DNA from: Bacillus sp. AFS059628
GTDB taxonomy: Bacteria > Bacillota > Bacilli > Bacillales > Bacillaceae_G
DNA: 64,000 nt
Assembly: GCF_002571225.1 (NCBI RefSeq)
Contig: NZ_NVEC01000003.1
Span: 169,135-233,134, forward strand
Direction of reading: 5' to 3'
A program made the translations under genes and the position numbers. The notes under the pieces were generated by a model, which was given only the letters and a program-made list of their open reading frames with translations, made no database searches and was not told the DNA's origin. Positions within the stretch are counted from its first letter, which is position 1; each line of letters begins with the position of its first letter. Below, in pieces: positions 50,134 to 59,426 of the stretch.

Positions 50134-50870
50134 AAGAGCTAAAGATTATTTTTATTCCTGGGTGGGGAATGGAAGAAAATATTTGGACTTTAGTTCTGCC
50201 GTATTTTAAAGGATATTCTGTTCAATGTATCAATTGGCGTAATGTGAAAGAACAAAGTGAATTTTCAGGGCGAATAATAGATGTAGCAAAGGATGAAAAT
50301 GTAATTTTAGTGGGATGGTCACTAGGGGCGTTAGCGGCAGTTCAAGCTTATAAAAAGGTTAATGCAAAAGGTATCGTATTAATTGGTGGTACTGCCAAAT
50401 TTACAAATACGTGCAACTATACGAGTGGATGGAATGCTTTGCATGTAGAACGGCTGAAAAAGAATTTGGCGAGAAAGAAAGAAGACACGCTCAAGCGGTT
50501 TTATGAAAATATGTTTACGAAAGATGAGCTGAAAGAGAATAAAAGGTTTGAAGATATGATAAAACACTTTAAAGGTGATTCTATTCAGTCTTTACAATTA
50601 GGTTTAGATTATTTAATAGAAACAGATATGAGAGAAGAATTGAAAGAAATAAAAGTACCTCTACTGCTTATTCATGGAGAGCAGGATGTAATATGTCCAT
50701 TGTCTGCAGCGCGTAGTATGGCTGAGAATGAGACTGCTACGCTCAAGGTAGTAAACGAGGCTGGGCACGCATTATGTGTAATGAATTTTGAATATTGTGT
50801 AAATGAGATAATTCAATTTGTAGAGGGGATACGACATGATCAACAAAACGTTACTACAAAAACGGTTTAA
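50130..50870 (+). CDS. bioH: BioH-type pimeloyl-ACP methyl ester esterase (alpha/beta hydrolase)
   Basis: Alpha/beta hydrolase of 246 residues. G-W-G-M-x-x-N-I-W at 11-19 is a BioH-like N-terminal segment, the nucleophile is S64 in G-W-S-L-G, and the Asp and His appear in H-G-E-Q-D-V-I-C-P near 195 and E-A-G-H-A near 225. Sitting between bioF and bioC, it most likely removes the methyl group that BioC adds to malonyl-ACP, yielding pimeloyl-ACP. The symbol follows function; sequence similarity to E. coli BioH was not measured. Confidence 0.85.
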   Translation: MKELKIIFIPGWGMEENIWTLVLPYFKGYSVQCINWRNVKEQSEFSGRIIDVAKDENVILVGWSLGALAAVQAYKKVNAKGIVLIGGTAKFTNTCNYTSGWNALHVERLKKNLARKKEDTLKRFYENMFTKDELKENKRFEDMIKHFKGDSIQSLQLGLDYLIETDMREELKEIKVPLLLIHGEQDVICPLSAARSMAENETATLKVVNEAGHALCVMNFEYCVNEIIQFVEGIRHDQQNVTTKTV

Positions 50871-51645
50871 TGTGGCAGCTGTATCCTACGATCAATATGC
50901 AAATGTACAAAAAAAGATGGCACATTCATTACTTTCTACATTGAATCAGCGATATAGTGTAAATGCATCGATACGTATTTTAGAACTTGGATGCGGGACA
51001 GGATATGTTACAGAGCAATTATCAAACTTATTTCCGAAAGCACATATTACAGCTATTGATTTTGCTGAAAGTATGATTGCAGTTGCGAAAACTAGACAAA
51101 ATGTAAACAATGTAACATTTTACTGTCAGGATATCGAAAGATTACGACTAGAAGAAACGTATGATGTCATTATTTCAAATGCCACATTTCAATGGCTAAA
51201 TGATTTAAAACAAGTGATAGGAAATTTATTTCATCATTTGTCTATAGATGGAATATTACTTTTTTCAACGTTTGGACAGGAAACATTTCAAGAATTGCAT
51301 GCTTCGTTCCAGCGAGCGAAAGAAGAAAAAAATATACAAAATGAAACATCGATTGGGCAACGTTTTTATTCGAAAAATCAGTTGCGCCATATATGTGAGA
51401 TAGAAACAGGGGATGTACATGTTTCTGAAACATGTTACATAGAGAGATTTACAGAAGTTAGGGAGTTTCTACATTCTATTCGTAAAGTAGGAGCGACCAA
51501 TAGTAATGAAGAATCATATTGTCAAAGTCCCTCACTCTTTCGTACGATGCTTCGTATATACGAAAGGGACTTCACGGAAAATGAAGGGATAATGGCAACG
51601 TATCATGCTTTATTTGTGCATATAACAAAAGAGGGGAAGAGATGA
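50836..51645 (+). CDS. bioC: Malonyl-ACP O-methyltransferase
   Basis: SAM-dependent methyltransferase of 269 residues that starts pimelate assembly by masking malonyl-ACP. Motif I is I-L-E-L-G-C-G-T-G near 46-54; the N-terminal [12 protein letters not shown] and N-A-T-F-Q-W-L near 115 are BioC features. GAGGGG precedes the ATG, which lies inside bioH so the genes overlap by 35 bases. bioB follows after one base. Confidence 0.92.
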   Translation: MINKTLLQKRFNVAAVSYDQYANVQKKMAHSLLSTLNQRYSVNASIRILELGCGTGYVTEQLSNLFPKAHITAIDFAESMIAVAKTRQNVNNVTFYCQDIERLRLEETYDVIISNATFQWLNDLKQVIGNLFHHLSIDGILLFSTFGQETFQELHASFQRAKEEKNIQNETSIGQRFYSKNQLRHICEIETGDVHVSETCYIERFTEVREFLHSIRKVGATNSNEESYCQSPSLFRTMLRIYERDFTENEGIMATYHALFVHITKEGKR

Positions 51646-51646
51646 A

Positions 51647-52645
51647 ATGAAACAAGTACAAACAAAAAGGGATTGGAAAAAACTTGCATACGACGTAGTA
51701 GAAGAGAAAATGATTACAAAAGAAGATGCAATAGCGATATTAGAGGCTGACGATACAGAGATTTTAGAAATTATGAATGCAGCTTACATCATTCGCCATC
51801 ATCACTTTGGTAAGAAAGTAAAATTAAATATGATTATCAATACAAAGTCTGGATTATGCCCTGAAGATTGCGGATATTGTTCACAGTCTATTATTTCAAA
51901 AGCGCCGATTGATAAATATGCATGGCTAACGCAGGAAAAGATTGTAGAAGGAGCACACGAAGCGATTCGCCGCAAAGCGGGTACATATTGTATTGTAGCA
52001 TCTGGTCGTCGTCCGACGGATAAAGAGGTGAATCACGTAATTGGAGCAGTTAAGGAGATTCGTGAAACGACAGATTTAAAGATTTGTTGTTGTTTAGGTT
52101 TCTTAAACGAAGATCAAGCAGGACGTTTAGCGGAGGCGGGTGTACATCGTTATAATCACAACTTAAATACACATGCGAATAATTACGAAAGCATTTGCTC
52201 CACTCATACGTATGATGATCGTGTTGATACAGTTCAAAAAGCGAAACAAGCGGGGATTTCACCATGCTCAGGAGCGATTTTTGGAATGGGAGAGACAATA
52301 GAAGAGCGTGCTGAAATTGCATTCGAATTACAACGTATAGATGCAGATTCAATTCCATGTAATTTCCTTGTTGCTGTAAAGGGTACGCCGCTTGAAGGGC
52401 AAAAGGAGTTAACACCAGTAGAATGTTTAAAAGTGCTGGCGATGATGCGCTTTGTAAACCCAACGAAAGAAATTCGCATTTCAGGAGGGCGTGAAATTAA
52501 TTTACGTTCTGTACAGCCAATCGGTTTATTTGCAGCGAACTCTATTTTTGTTGGAGACTACTTAACGACAGCTGGACAAGAACCGACTGCAGACTGGGGT
52601 ATGATTGAAGATTTAGGGTTTGAGATTGAGGAATGTGCATTATAA
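51647..52645 (+). CDS. bioB: Biotin synthase
   Basis: Radical SAM enzyme of 332 residues that inserts sulfur into dethiobiotin. The cluster motif is C71-x3-C75-x2-C78 in L-C-P-E-D-C-G-Y-C-S-Q; the Arg and Cys ligands of the second cluster are in the expected regions (C-C-C-L-G near 145, S-G-G-R-E near 285). GAGGGGAAGAG precedes the ATG. Last gene of the operon, followed by a strong terminator. Confidence 0.95.
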   Translation: MKQVQTKRDWKKLAYDVVEEKMITKEDAIAILEADDTEILEIMNAAYIIRHHHFGKKVKLNMIINTKSGLCPEDCGYCSQSIISKAPIDKYAWLTQEKIVEGAHEAIRRKAGTYCIVASGRRPTDKEVNHVIGAVKEIRETTDLKICCCLGFLNEDQAGRLAEAGVHRYNHNLNTHANNYESICSTHTYDDRVDTVQKAKQAGISPCSGAIFGMGETIEERAEIAFELQRIDADSIPCNFLVAVKGTPLEGQKELTPVECLKVLAMMRFVNPTKEIRISGGREINLRSVQPIGLFAANSIFVGDYLTTAGQEPTADWGMIEDLGFEIEECAL

Positions 52646-52650
52646 GATAG

Positions 52651-52685
52651 AAAAAAGCAAACTTGTAAAAGAGTTTGCTTTTTTT
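52651..52685 (+). terminator. Terminator of the biotin operon
   Basis: AAAAAAGCAAACT and its complement, then a T-run. Confidence 0.92.
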
Positions 52686-52825
52686 GTAAATAAAATGTAA
52701 TAAATAATTGTGAACGCTTGGTACTATTGGCTTTTGAGCGAAAAAAAGAATTTTGGTGGACGAATTTTCCAAGCCTCAATTGTACATAGTAAATATGTAA
52801 TTTATATTGGGTTGGAGGATTTTAC

Positions 52826-53146
52826 ATGCACAAATATATATTAGCGATTATGACTTGTCTAATTTTACTAAAAGCGATAAGTACTGATCCAGTTAAGGCC
52901 GCCGAAAATCCTGAGCAAAAAGAGATGCAACAACGAATTGAACAACATTTTCGAACGAAAGCTGAACATTTTGGATTGAAAACAGAAGGGAAAGATTTAA
53001 AGGAAGTACGAAAAGAAATTACTATTATAGAAGAAGCGAAGAAAAGAGAGAATGTATGGAAAACAGCACAAACGCTTCGTATACAAACAGAAGGAAAAAC
53101 AATGGATGAATTAATAAAAGATGTACGGAAAAAAGTAAAGAAATAA
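52826..53146 (+). CDS. Small secreted Lys/Glu-rich protein
   Basis: A 106-residue protein with a signal peptide (about 1-25, ending K-A-A) and a charged helical remainder. Two segments, F-G-L-K-T-E-G-K-D-L-K-E-V near 51-63 and L-R-I-Q-T-E-G-K-T-M-D-E-L near 84-96, resemble each other and the repeat of the damaged gene at 46386. GGAGG lies before the ATG, and a terminator follows. No function is known to me; the two genes are evidently a small family. Confidence 0.75.
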   Translation: MHKYILAIMTCLILLKAISTDPVKAAENPEQKEMQQRIEQHFRTKAEHFGLKTEGKDLKEVRKEITIIEEAKKRENVWKTAQTLRIQTEGKTMDELIKDVRKKVKK

Positions 53147-53171
53147 AAAAGAGGCCGCAGCCTCTTTTTTT
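53145..53171. terminator. Bidirectional terminator between the secreted protein gene and ribH
   Basis: AAAAAAGAGGC, loop CGCA, GCCTCTTTTTTT, between convergent genes. Confidence 0.88.
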
Positions 53172-53631
53172 ATGCCCATTGTTTTGATAAGTGAGCCATT
53201 TCAATTGCAGCAACGGCGGATTCATAGCCTTTATTACCAGCTTTCGTGCCTGCGCGTTCAATCGCTTGCTCGATTGTTTCAGTCGTTAATACACCGAAAA
53301 TAACGGGAATGTCTGTTTGTAATGATAAAGATGCAACACCTTTTGCCACTTCATTACAAACGTAATCGTAATGTGTTGTAGCACCACGAATGACAGTGCC
53401 TAACGTAATAACAGCATCATACTTCCCGCTATTAGCCATCTTTTTAGCGATTAAAGGAATTTCAAATGCACCAGGAACCCAAGCAACATCGATATCAGCT
53501 TCTTCTACACCGTGACGCTTTAATCCATCTAAAGCTCCGCCAAGTAACTTACTTGTAATAAACTCATTAAAACGTCCAACAACAACCCCAACTTTTAATC
53601 CTGTACCAACTAAATGACCTTCAAATACCAT
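53170..53631 (-). CDS. ribH: 6,7-dimethyl-8-ribityllumazine synthase
   Basis: Lumazine synthase of 153 residues, the capsid-forming penultimate enzyme of riboflavin synthesis. [10 protein letters not shown] near 17-26, W-V-P-G-A-F-E-I-P near 51 and the catalytic H in T-T-H-Y-D-Y-V near 88 are present. AAAGGAGAG precedes the ATG. Last gene of the rib operon. Confidence 0.95.
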   Translation of the reverse strand: MVFEGHLVGTGLKVGVVVGRFNEFITSKLLGGALDGLKRHGVEEADIDVAWVPGAFEIPLIAKKMANSGKYDAVITLGTVIRGATTHYDYVCNEVAKGVASLSLQTDIPVIFGVLTTETIEQAIERAGTKAGNKGYESAVAAIEMAHLSKQWA

Positions 53632-53649
53632 AATAAATCTCTCCTTTAA

Positions 53650-54846
53650 TTATAAGTTTAGTAAATGTCCTAATTTGTTTACTTTCGTTTGTAAATACGT
53701 TTTATTCTCTTCTTTTGTTGGCATTTGTAACGGGACACGCTCGATTACTTCTAAATCGTACCCTTGTAAGCCAGCAATTTTTCGAGGGTTATTCGTTAAT
53801 AATCGTAAATGTTGTAAACCTAAATCTTTTAAAATTTGAGCGCCAATACCGTAATCACGCAAATCAGCTGGGAAGCCAAGCTTTTCATTTGCTTCTACAG
53901 TATCGAAGCCTTCTTCTTGTAACTTATAGGCGCGAAGCTTATTCAGAAGTCCAATGCCTCGTCCTTCTTGTCTCATATATAGAAGAACACCTTTTCCTTC
54001 ACGCTCAATTTGAGCAAGCGCAGCATGGAGTTGTGGTCCGCAATCACATCGACACGAGCCAAATACATCTCCTGTTAAGCACTCTGAATGAACGCGTACA
54101 AGTACAGGCTCTCCTGTTGAAATATCACCTTTTACGAGTGCGATATGCTCTTTCGCATCTAATGAATTGGAATAGCCAATCGCATGGAAAGTACCGAAAT
54201 CTGTAGGTAATGTAATTTCCACTTCTCGCGTCACTAATGTTTCATGGTGGCGGCGATAAGCAATTAAATCTTCTATTGTAATCATTTTTATATCAAATTG
54301 TTTTGCGCACTGTAGTAAATCAGGTACGCGTGCCATCGTACCGTCCTCATTAATAATTTCGCAAATGACGCCAGCTGGTTCTGCTCCGCAAAGCTGTGCT
54401 AAATCGACAGCAGCTTCTGTATGACCAGCACGGCGTAGGACACCGCCTTCTTTCGCAATTAATGGAAAGATATGTCCCGGACGATTGAAATCAGCACCTT
54501 TTGATGCAGGATTTAACAATTCTTTTATTGTAGTTGCACGTTCGTGGGCACTAATCCCAGTTGTTGTAGAAACATGATCAATGCTCACTGTAAATGCAGT
54601 GTGATGCGAATCTGTATTATGAGCTACCATTGGTTCTAATTGTAGACGTTCTGCGTATCCTTCCGTAATCGGTACACAAACGAGGCCGCGCCCATGTGTA
54701 ATCATAAAGTTAATTGTTTCTGGCGTAATATACTCTGCTAAAGCGATAAAGTCGCCTTCGTTTTCGCGGTTTTCATCATCACATACGATAACGACTTTTC
54801 CTTGTTTTAAATCTTCTAGAGCTTCTTCAATACGATGAAACATCAT
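53650..54846 (-). CDS. ribBA: 3,4-dihydroxy-2-butanone-4-phosphate synthase / GTP cyclohydrolase II
   Basis: Bifunctional protein of 398 residues. The N-terminal DHBP synthase half (about 1-200) has [10 protein letters not shown] and the R-x-G-H-T-E-A segment; the C-terminal GTP cyclohydrolase II half has [19 protein letters not shown] with the zinc cysteines. The two halves feed the two branches of riboflavin synthesis. AGGGGGAAG precedes ATG 54846 (54843 also possible). Confidence 0.95.
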   Translation of the reverse strand: MMFHRIEEALEDLKQGKVVIVCDDENRENEGDFIALAEYITPETINFMITHGRGLVCVPITEGYAERLQLEPMVAHNTDSHHTAFTVSIDHVSTTTGISAHERATTIKELLNPASKGADFNRPGHIFPLIAKEGGVLRRAGHTEAAVDLAQLCGAEPAGVICEIINEDGTMARVPDLLQCAKQFDIKMITIEDLIAYRRHHETLVTREVEITLPTDFGTFHAIGYSNSLDAKEHIALVKGDISTGEPVLVRVHSECLTGDVFGSCRCDCGPQLHAALAQIEREGKGVLLYMRQEGRGIGLLNKLRAYKLQEEGFDTVEANEKLGFPADLRDYGIGAQILKDLGLQHLRLLTNNPRKIAGLQGYDLEVIERVPLQMPTKEENKTYLQTKVNKLGHLLNL

Positions 54847-54855
54847 GCTTCCCCC

Positions 54856-55500
54856 TTATAGAAATCCGTTTTCTTGTAAAAAGCTTTCGGTCATTGAATT
54901 TGTTCGTTTTACAGGTTTAGAAATAAAGCGTTCGATATATTTACCAATCATGTCGCACTCAATGTTTACGATGTCACCGGCGTTCTTTTCCCCAATAACA
55001 GATTCGCTTACTGTGTGCGGGATGAGTGAAATGGTAATGGAAGATTCGTCTATATCAAATATTGTTAAACTCGTTCCATCAACAGCAACGGATCCTTTAT
55101 GCAAACAATAGCGTAGTAATTCATCAGCAATAGTTATTTTGTAATAGACGGCATTATAGTGTTGTTTTTTGCTTAAAATCGTCCCGATGCCATCAATATG
55201 CCCTGAAACGAAATGTCCACCAAATCGTCCATTTGCCGCCATTGCACGTTCTAAATTTACTTTACATTGCGGTTTAAGCATGCGAAGTGATGTTGATTGC
55301 ATCGTTTCAGGCATTGCGTCTACTGTGAATGAAGTTGTTGTGAAACTCGTTACAGTTAAGCAAATACCGTTCACCGCGATACTATCACCTAAGTGAACAT
55401 CTGATAAAATTTTATTTGCATGGATCGTTAACTTCATCGCTTCTCCGCTTTGTTGCATGTTTGCAATCGTTCCTAATTCTTCTACAATTCCTGTAAACAT
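54856..55500 (-). CDS. ribE: Riboflavin synthase alpha subunit
   Basis: Trimeric enzyme of 214 residues converting two lumazines to riboflavin. It starts with the family M-F-T-G-I-V-E-E-L-G and shows two similar halves, each a lumazine-binding domain, with S-I-A-V-N-G-I-C-L-T and S-V-A-V-D-G-T-S-L-T as paired segments. Its start overlaps the end of ribD by 19 bases, so translation is coupled. Confidence 0.95.
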   Translation of the reverse strand: MFTGIVEELGTIANMQQSGEAMKLTIHANKILSDVHLGDSIAVNGICLTVTSFTTTSFTVDAMPETMQSTSLRMLKPQCKVNLERAMAANGRFGGHFVSGHIDGIGTILSKKQHYNAVYYKITIADELLRYCLHKGSVAVDGTSLTIFDIDESSITISLIPHTVSESVIGEKNAGDIVNIECDMIGKYIERFISKPVKRTNSMTESFLQENGFL

Positions 55501-56594
55501 TCCGTCACCTCACTTCGGGCATGCGCAACAATTTTTATATCGTCGCCAATTTGTTTCATCTCTTGAATTTTCAAGGAAAGTGCACCTTGTAATGTTGAAA
55601 AACCATTGCCGCCAAATAAAGTAGGGGCATCTTTCCCACCAATTAATTTTGGGCTTATATAAGTTACAATTTCATTGAAATTGTTTGTTTGTAAGAAGCT
55701 CGCATGGACGGTTTGCCCACCCTCAACGAAAAGAGATAGGATTTGTTTTTCGCCGAGTAAATCTAAAATATCTTGTATTTCAATTTGCTTCGTTTTCATT
55801 TGGAATATCACTATATTTTCAGATTCATAAGAAGCTATTTTCTCTTTATTTACATCCTTACCAACCAAAATCCATGTCGGTGCTAAACCATCTGTTATGA
55901 CATGAGAAGATGGTGGCGTTCGTAAATGAGTATCTAAAATAACGCGTATAGGATGTTTACCTCCGTTAGGAATTCTTGTTGTTAAATGCGGATTATCAGC
56001 TATAACTGTATTCACTCCAACGAGAATCGCATCATGTGTATGGCGGTATTGGTGAACATCAGCTCGTGCTTCTTCACCTGTAATCCACTTACTTTCACCA
56101 GTAACAGTTGCTGTTTTTCCGTCTAAGCTCATCGCTGTTTTTATTGTTACAAATGGACGTTTCGTTTTCATGTAGTGAAAAAAGTAGCGATTTAATAAAA
56201 CTGCTTCTGCTTCCAGAACACCGGTAGTTACTTCGATGCCAGCTTCCTCTAATTTTCTTTTTCCATTACCAGAAACGAGAGGATTGCAATCAAGAGTGGC
56301 AATTACAACCCGTTTGACTCCTTTTTTGATGAGCAATTCACAGCAGGGTGGTGTTTTTCCAAAATGGCTACACGGTTCAAGTGTTACATAAACGGTAGCT
56401 CCTTTTGCTTTTTCACCAGCCATATGAAGAGCATAAACTTCTGCGTGTTCTTCACCAGCACGCAAATGAGCTCCCATACCGACAATGTTTCCATCTTTTA
56501 CAATAACAGCACCAACCATAGGATTTGGACTTGTTTGTCCGGATGTTCCTTCTGCTAACTGCAGGGCAACCCTCATATATTCTTGATCTGTCAT
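55482..56594 (-). CDS. ribD: Bifunctional riboflavin deaminase/reductase
   Basis: A 370-residue protein. The deaminase domain carries zinc ligands H50 in H-A-E, C75 and C84 in E-P-C-S-H-F-G-K-T-P-P-C; the reductase domain (about 148-365) contains K-T-A-M-S-L-D-G-K and V-E-G-G. The frame is open to 56621, but AGGAGAGGTGA supports ATG 56594. First gene of the rib operon, downstream of an FMN riboswitch and terminator. Confidence 0.95.
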   Translation of the reverse strand: MTDQEYMRVALQLAEGTSGQTSPNPMVGAVIVKDGNIVGMGAHLRAGEEHAEVYALHMAGEKAKGATVYVTLEPCSHFGKTPPCCELLIKKGVKRVVIATLDCNPLVSGNGKRKLEEAGIEVTTGVLEAEAVLLNRYFFHYMKTKRPFVTIKTAMSLDGKTATVTGESKWITGEEARADVHQYRHTHDAILVGVNTVIADNPHLTTRIPNGGKHPIRVILDTHLRTPPSSHVITDGLAPTWILVGKDVNKEKIASYESENIVIFQMKTKQIEIQDILDLLGEKQILSLFVEGGQTVHASFLQTNNFNEIVTYISPKLIGGKDAPTLFGGNGFSTLQGALSLKIQEMKQIGDDIKIVAHARSEVTECLQEL

Positions 56595-56621
56595 TCTCTT
56601 CACCTCTCCTGAAAAAATCAA

Positions 56622-56653
56622 AAAACCCCAAGGATTTTATATCCTTGGGGTTT
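56622..56653 (-). terminator. FMN-riboswitch terminator before ribD
   Basis: AAACCCCAAGGAT and its complement form a strong stem; on the minus strand a T-run follows. It lies between aptamer and ribD as the expression platform. Confidence 0.88.
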
Positions 56654-56904
56654 GGGAGACGTGATTTCTAGAAATATAGTTCGAATACGAAAGTATAGGA
56701 AAGAAACCTAACGATGATTGATATTTTGGCATAAGGAAAAAACCTAGCAAAATATCGAATTTTTCAAACGCTAGTCGTATCTTTTTATTCCAGTATAGAA
56801 ACATAAGTATACAAAATAAAACATATATAAAGATTCAAAATGAAACTTTAAAAATATGCATACTGAAATAAAAGTGTATTCGCTATATAAAATTACTAGA
56901 AAAC
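56654..56904 (-). other. Leader spacer between the FMN aptamer and its terminator
   Basis: About 250 bases of AT-rich leader without a gene. This is longer than usual between aptamer and terminator; an antiterminator partner may lie here, but I could not single one out. Confidence 0.4.
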
Positions 56905-57046
56905 ATATCCTTCTCCCATCCAGACTATACTGTCGGCCCTAGAGTTTCACTAGATCCACCGTTTTCGAGTTGAAAACGGGTCACGGACTTAGAAGTTTGC
57001 ACTTCATCACCGCCGGTTGGGAATTTCACCCGACCCCGAAGGATGT
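56905..57046 (-). ncRNA. FMN riboswitch (RFN element)
   Basis: On the minus strand the segments ATCCTTCGGGG-TCGGGTG, AATTCCCAACCGGCGGTGATGAAG, GTCCGTGACCC and GGTGGATCTAGTGAAACTCTAGGGCCGACAGTATAGTCTGGATGGGAGAAGGAT occur in RFN order. This riboswitch is an established FMN sensor before rib genes and stops their expression when FMN is plentiful. Confidence 0.97.
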
Positions 57047-57057
57047 TGTTTGCTCAA

Positions 57058-57066
57058 ATTATAGCA
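57058..57066 (-). promoter_or_regulatory. Extended -10 of the rib operon promoter
   Basis: TGCTATAAT on the minus strand just upstream of the FMN aptamer. No convincing -35 is present, as allowed for extended -10 promoters. Confidence 0.6.
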
Positions 57067-57238
57067 CAAAAAAGAAAAAAGGCTAGTAAAAAATATTCGA
57101 ATGTGAAGAATTGTGTGAAAATATATGTATGCTGGCATGAAGACAGAAGTATTAGAAATGTTGTAAGGAGAAGGGATGTAATGGAGTTGATCAAAAGAAA
57201 AAAACATGCACAAAAAAATGTGCATGTCACATGTGAAA

Positions 57239-57445
57239 TTATTCTGCCTCTGGTGCTCTAACAACAGATTCGAATTTTCCTTTATGCGAAGCATCGCAAT
57301 AAGGCATATTTTTTGATAAACCACAACGGCATAAAGAAAATGCCGGTTTTGCTGGGAATACATTCCCTTGTGAATCAACTAATTCCACGTCCCCTGTAAC
57401 GCGAAAAGAGCCATTATCATTTACTTTAATTTGTACTTTAGCCAA
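57239..57445 (-). CDS. CDGSH-type iron-sulfur protein
   Basis: A 68-residue protein with the complete cluster motif C39-x-C41-x2-S-x3-P-x-C50-D-A-S-H54, binding a 2Fe-2S cluster through three Cys and one His. The start is a TTG at 57445 behind GGAGGGA (57451-57457); the longer frame upstream has no ribosome site. Bacterial single-domain CDGSH proteins are small redox or cluster-transfer proteins; the partner here is unknown. Confidence 0.88.
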   Translation of the reverse strand: MAKVQIKVNDNGSFRVTGDVELVDSQGNVFPAKPAFSLCRCGLSKNMPYCDASHKGKFESVVRAPEAE

Positions 57446-57584
57446 CGCTATCCCTCCTTCCCAAACGCTTAATTTCATCATATAATCAAGAGAAGTACTT
57501 GACAATATGAAAAGAGCACTTTCTTTGGGAGAGAAGAGAGTGTTATAATGTTTTTTATAACTGACTAGAGTAAGGTGACGAAAG

Positions 57585-57830
57585 ATGGATAAACAATTAC
57601 GTACATTACGAAATATTGCAAATGAGCGCACGTGGGCATCATTTTTGAATGATAATCATCCATATAGTTTGTTACACTGGTCCATTGCCGGTGTAGGACA
57701 AGAGCCAAAGGATGTTTGGTTACTTCAAGATGAGGTAACATTTCAAACGACAGAATTTCCAACACTCGATGAAGCAGTGCAATGGATTTCTGAAAATATG
57801 GAACAAGTTACAGACGTTTTAGCGCAATAA
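57585..57830 (+). CDS. Hypothetical small protein
   Basis: An 81-residue soluble protein with several Trp (W17, W32, W45) and an acidic helical C-terminus, E-A-V-Q-W-I-S-E-N-M-E. AAGGTGA lies seven bases before the ATG, and a clean terminator follows. I do not recognise a family. It is divergent from the CDGSH gene and could share its control region. Confidence 0.7.
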   Translation: MDKQLRTLRNIANERTWASFLNDNHPYSLLHWSIAGVGQEPKDVWLLQDEVTFQTTEFPTLDEAVQWISENMEQVTDVLAQ

Positions 57831-57858
57831 AAAACAGGCTTATGCAAGCCTGTTTTTT
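57829..57858. terminator. Bidirectional terminator after the hypothetical gene
   Basis: AAAAAACAGGCTT and its exact complement around ATGC; it overlaps the stop codon on both sides. Confidence 0.9.
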
Positions 57859-58763
57859 GTTTCTTTTACATAGGAGTTTAAAAATTGATCAACGGCTGCT
57901 TCATACTCTTCTTTATTTTCGTTATAAGAGCAAGCGTGTGCACCGTGTTCTGCAATATAAAGTTGTTTATTATTTTCCTTCGCTTCATATAGTGCTTTCG
58001 TCATATCAGCTAAAATATAATTATCATCTTTACTATGAATAAAGAGGACGGGATTGTTAATGTTTTTTATACAATCGATTGGTGAAACTTCACGAATTGT
58101 ATAACCGTCACGCACTTTTAAAAAAGCATTTGCTAAAGGTAATAAAGGCCATTTAGGTAAATGGAATTCAACCTTTAAACGGTGCTGTAATTGCCCGTAG
58201 AAATCAGAAAAAGGACAATCTGCAATATAGAAATCAGCGCCATCTTCTACAAGTCCTGCATACTGAAGAAGTGTTGCAGCTCCCATCGATTCACCATGAA
58301 TACCGAGTGTTATATTTGTTCCAAAACGATTTTTTAGCCAGTCAACTACAGATTTTAAATCATGTTTTTCATAGTATCCATAGCTTGTTGTTTTTCCACC
58401 AGTTTTACCATGACGACGATGATCGTAAATAATGACATTATATCCTCTGTTTAAAAATAAGTTTGCATATTTTACAGAGTTCATTTTATTTACAGTTACG
58501 CCGTGACAGAAAATCATAAATTTGTTGGAATGACCAGCAGGAATGTAATATCCGTGAAGATCATATCCGAATTGTGAAGGGATATGAATTTCTTCTTTAT
58601 GAAGAGCATCAAAATCCTCTATACGAAAATGTTTTTTCGTTTCTCTTTCGAGTACTTCTTCCTCTGTTTTTTTCTTTAAGTACATCACTTTATTTGTAAA
58701 GAAAATCCCAAGGGCAGTTATCGCACCTAGTATAGTAAACAATGCTGCAAAAAAACGTTTCAT
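57840..58763 (-). CDS. Alpha/beta hydrolase with N-terminal membrane anchor (YqkD-like)
   Basis: A 307-residue protein with one hydrophobic segment at 4-23, which may tether it outside the membrane. The hydrolase domain shows H-G-V-T near 87, D-H-R-R-H-G-K near 114, nucleophile S159 in G-E-S-M-G, D in S-K-D-D-N near 250 and the final H in H-G-A-H near 280. It resembles B. subtilis YqkD. The natural substrate is unknown. The start follows GAGGATGAGG, about seven bases upstream. Confidence 0.85.
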   Translation of the reverse strand: MKRFFAALFTILGAITALGIFFTNKVMYLKKKTEEEVLERETKKHFRIEDFDALHKEEIHIPSQFGYDLHGYYIPAGHSNKFMIFCHGVTVNKMNSVKYANLFLNRGYNVIIYDHRRHGKTGGKTTSYGYYEKHDLKSVVDWLKNRFGTNITLGIHGESMGAATLLQYAGLVEDGADFYIADCPFSDFYGQLQHRLKVEFHLPKWPLLPLANAFLKVRDGYTIREVSPIDCIKNINNPVLFIHSKDDNYILADMTKALYEAKENNKQLYIAEHGAHACSYNENKEEYEAAVDQFLNSYVKETKNRLA

Positions 58764-58844
58764 ACTTTACCTCATCCTCCAAATACCGTTACATGTGATA
58801 CACTTATATTGTATCACAATGATAGAAAAGGGGAGAAATAGGAA

Positions 58845-59324
58845 ATGGTGCATATACAAAAAATTACGCCAGAGATGAAAGAAACAATCCGAATGTTCAT
58901 GTGTGAGAACTGGGGGAGCTCATTAATGGTTTCACGTGGAAAGGGGCATCAATTAGAAGAGTTGCCAGGATTTGTTGCGCTCTCTAATGACAGAATAATC
59001 GGAATTATAACGTATGAAGTGATTGGAAATATGTGCGAAATTGTATCGTTAGATAGCTTTGAAGAAAGAAAAGGAATAGGGACGAAACTTGTAGATTGTG
59101 TATTACAAATTGCAGAAGAAGAGCGGTGCGGTCGGGTTTGGCTCATTACAACAAATGATAATATGAATGCGTTACGTTTTTACCAAAAACGTAATTTTTT
59201 GATGACGAATTTATATGTGAATGCGGTTGATGAGGCGCGAAAAATAAAGAAAGAGATTCCACTTAATGGGTATGATAATATCCCAATTTTACATGAAATT
59301 CAATTAGAATATCGTTTAGTGTAA
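58845..59324 (+). CDS. GNAT family N-acetyltransferase
   Basis: A 159-residue acetyltransferase. The central strand S-L-D-S-F-E-E-R-K-G-I-G-T-K-L (about 67-81) contains the acetyl-CoA pyrophosphate loop, followed by A-L-R-F-Y-Q-K-R-N-F near 109-118, both GNAT landmarks. GGGGAG is ten bases before the ATG. The substrate is not predictable. It is separate from the LacI gene by about 100 bases with no terminator seen. Confidence 0.87.
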   Translation: MVHIQKITPEMKETIRMFMCENWGSSLMVSRGKGHQLEELPGFVALSNDRIIGIITYEVIGNMCEIVSLDSFEERKGIGTKLVDCVLQIAEEERCGRVWLITTNDNMNALRFYQKRNFLMTNLYVNAVDEARKIKKEIPLNGYDNIPILHEIQLEYRLV

Positions 59325-59426
59325 TGATGTAACAATTTTCAGAAATATAAGTTATTAACCTTGACGAATATTGTAATTTAGGTTACCGTAAAATTGTAAT
59401 CTATTACCATATTAAGGGGTGACGAT

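Noticed and set aside
53715-54206. 163-codon plus-strand frame opposite ribBA
   Set aside because: Antisense shadow of a well-defined enzyme gene; no ribosome site or recognisable domain.
57007-57378. 123-codon minus-strand frame and 57043-57261 plus-strand frame around the FMN leader
   Set aside because: They overlap the riboswitch, its promoter and the CDGSH gene, and lack ribosome sites.
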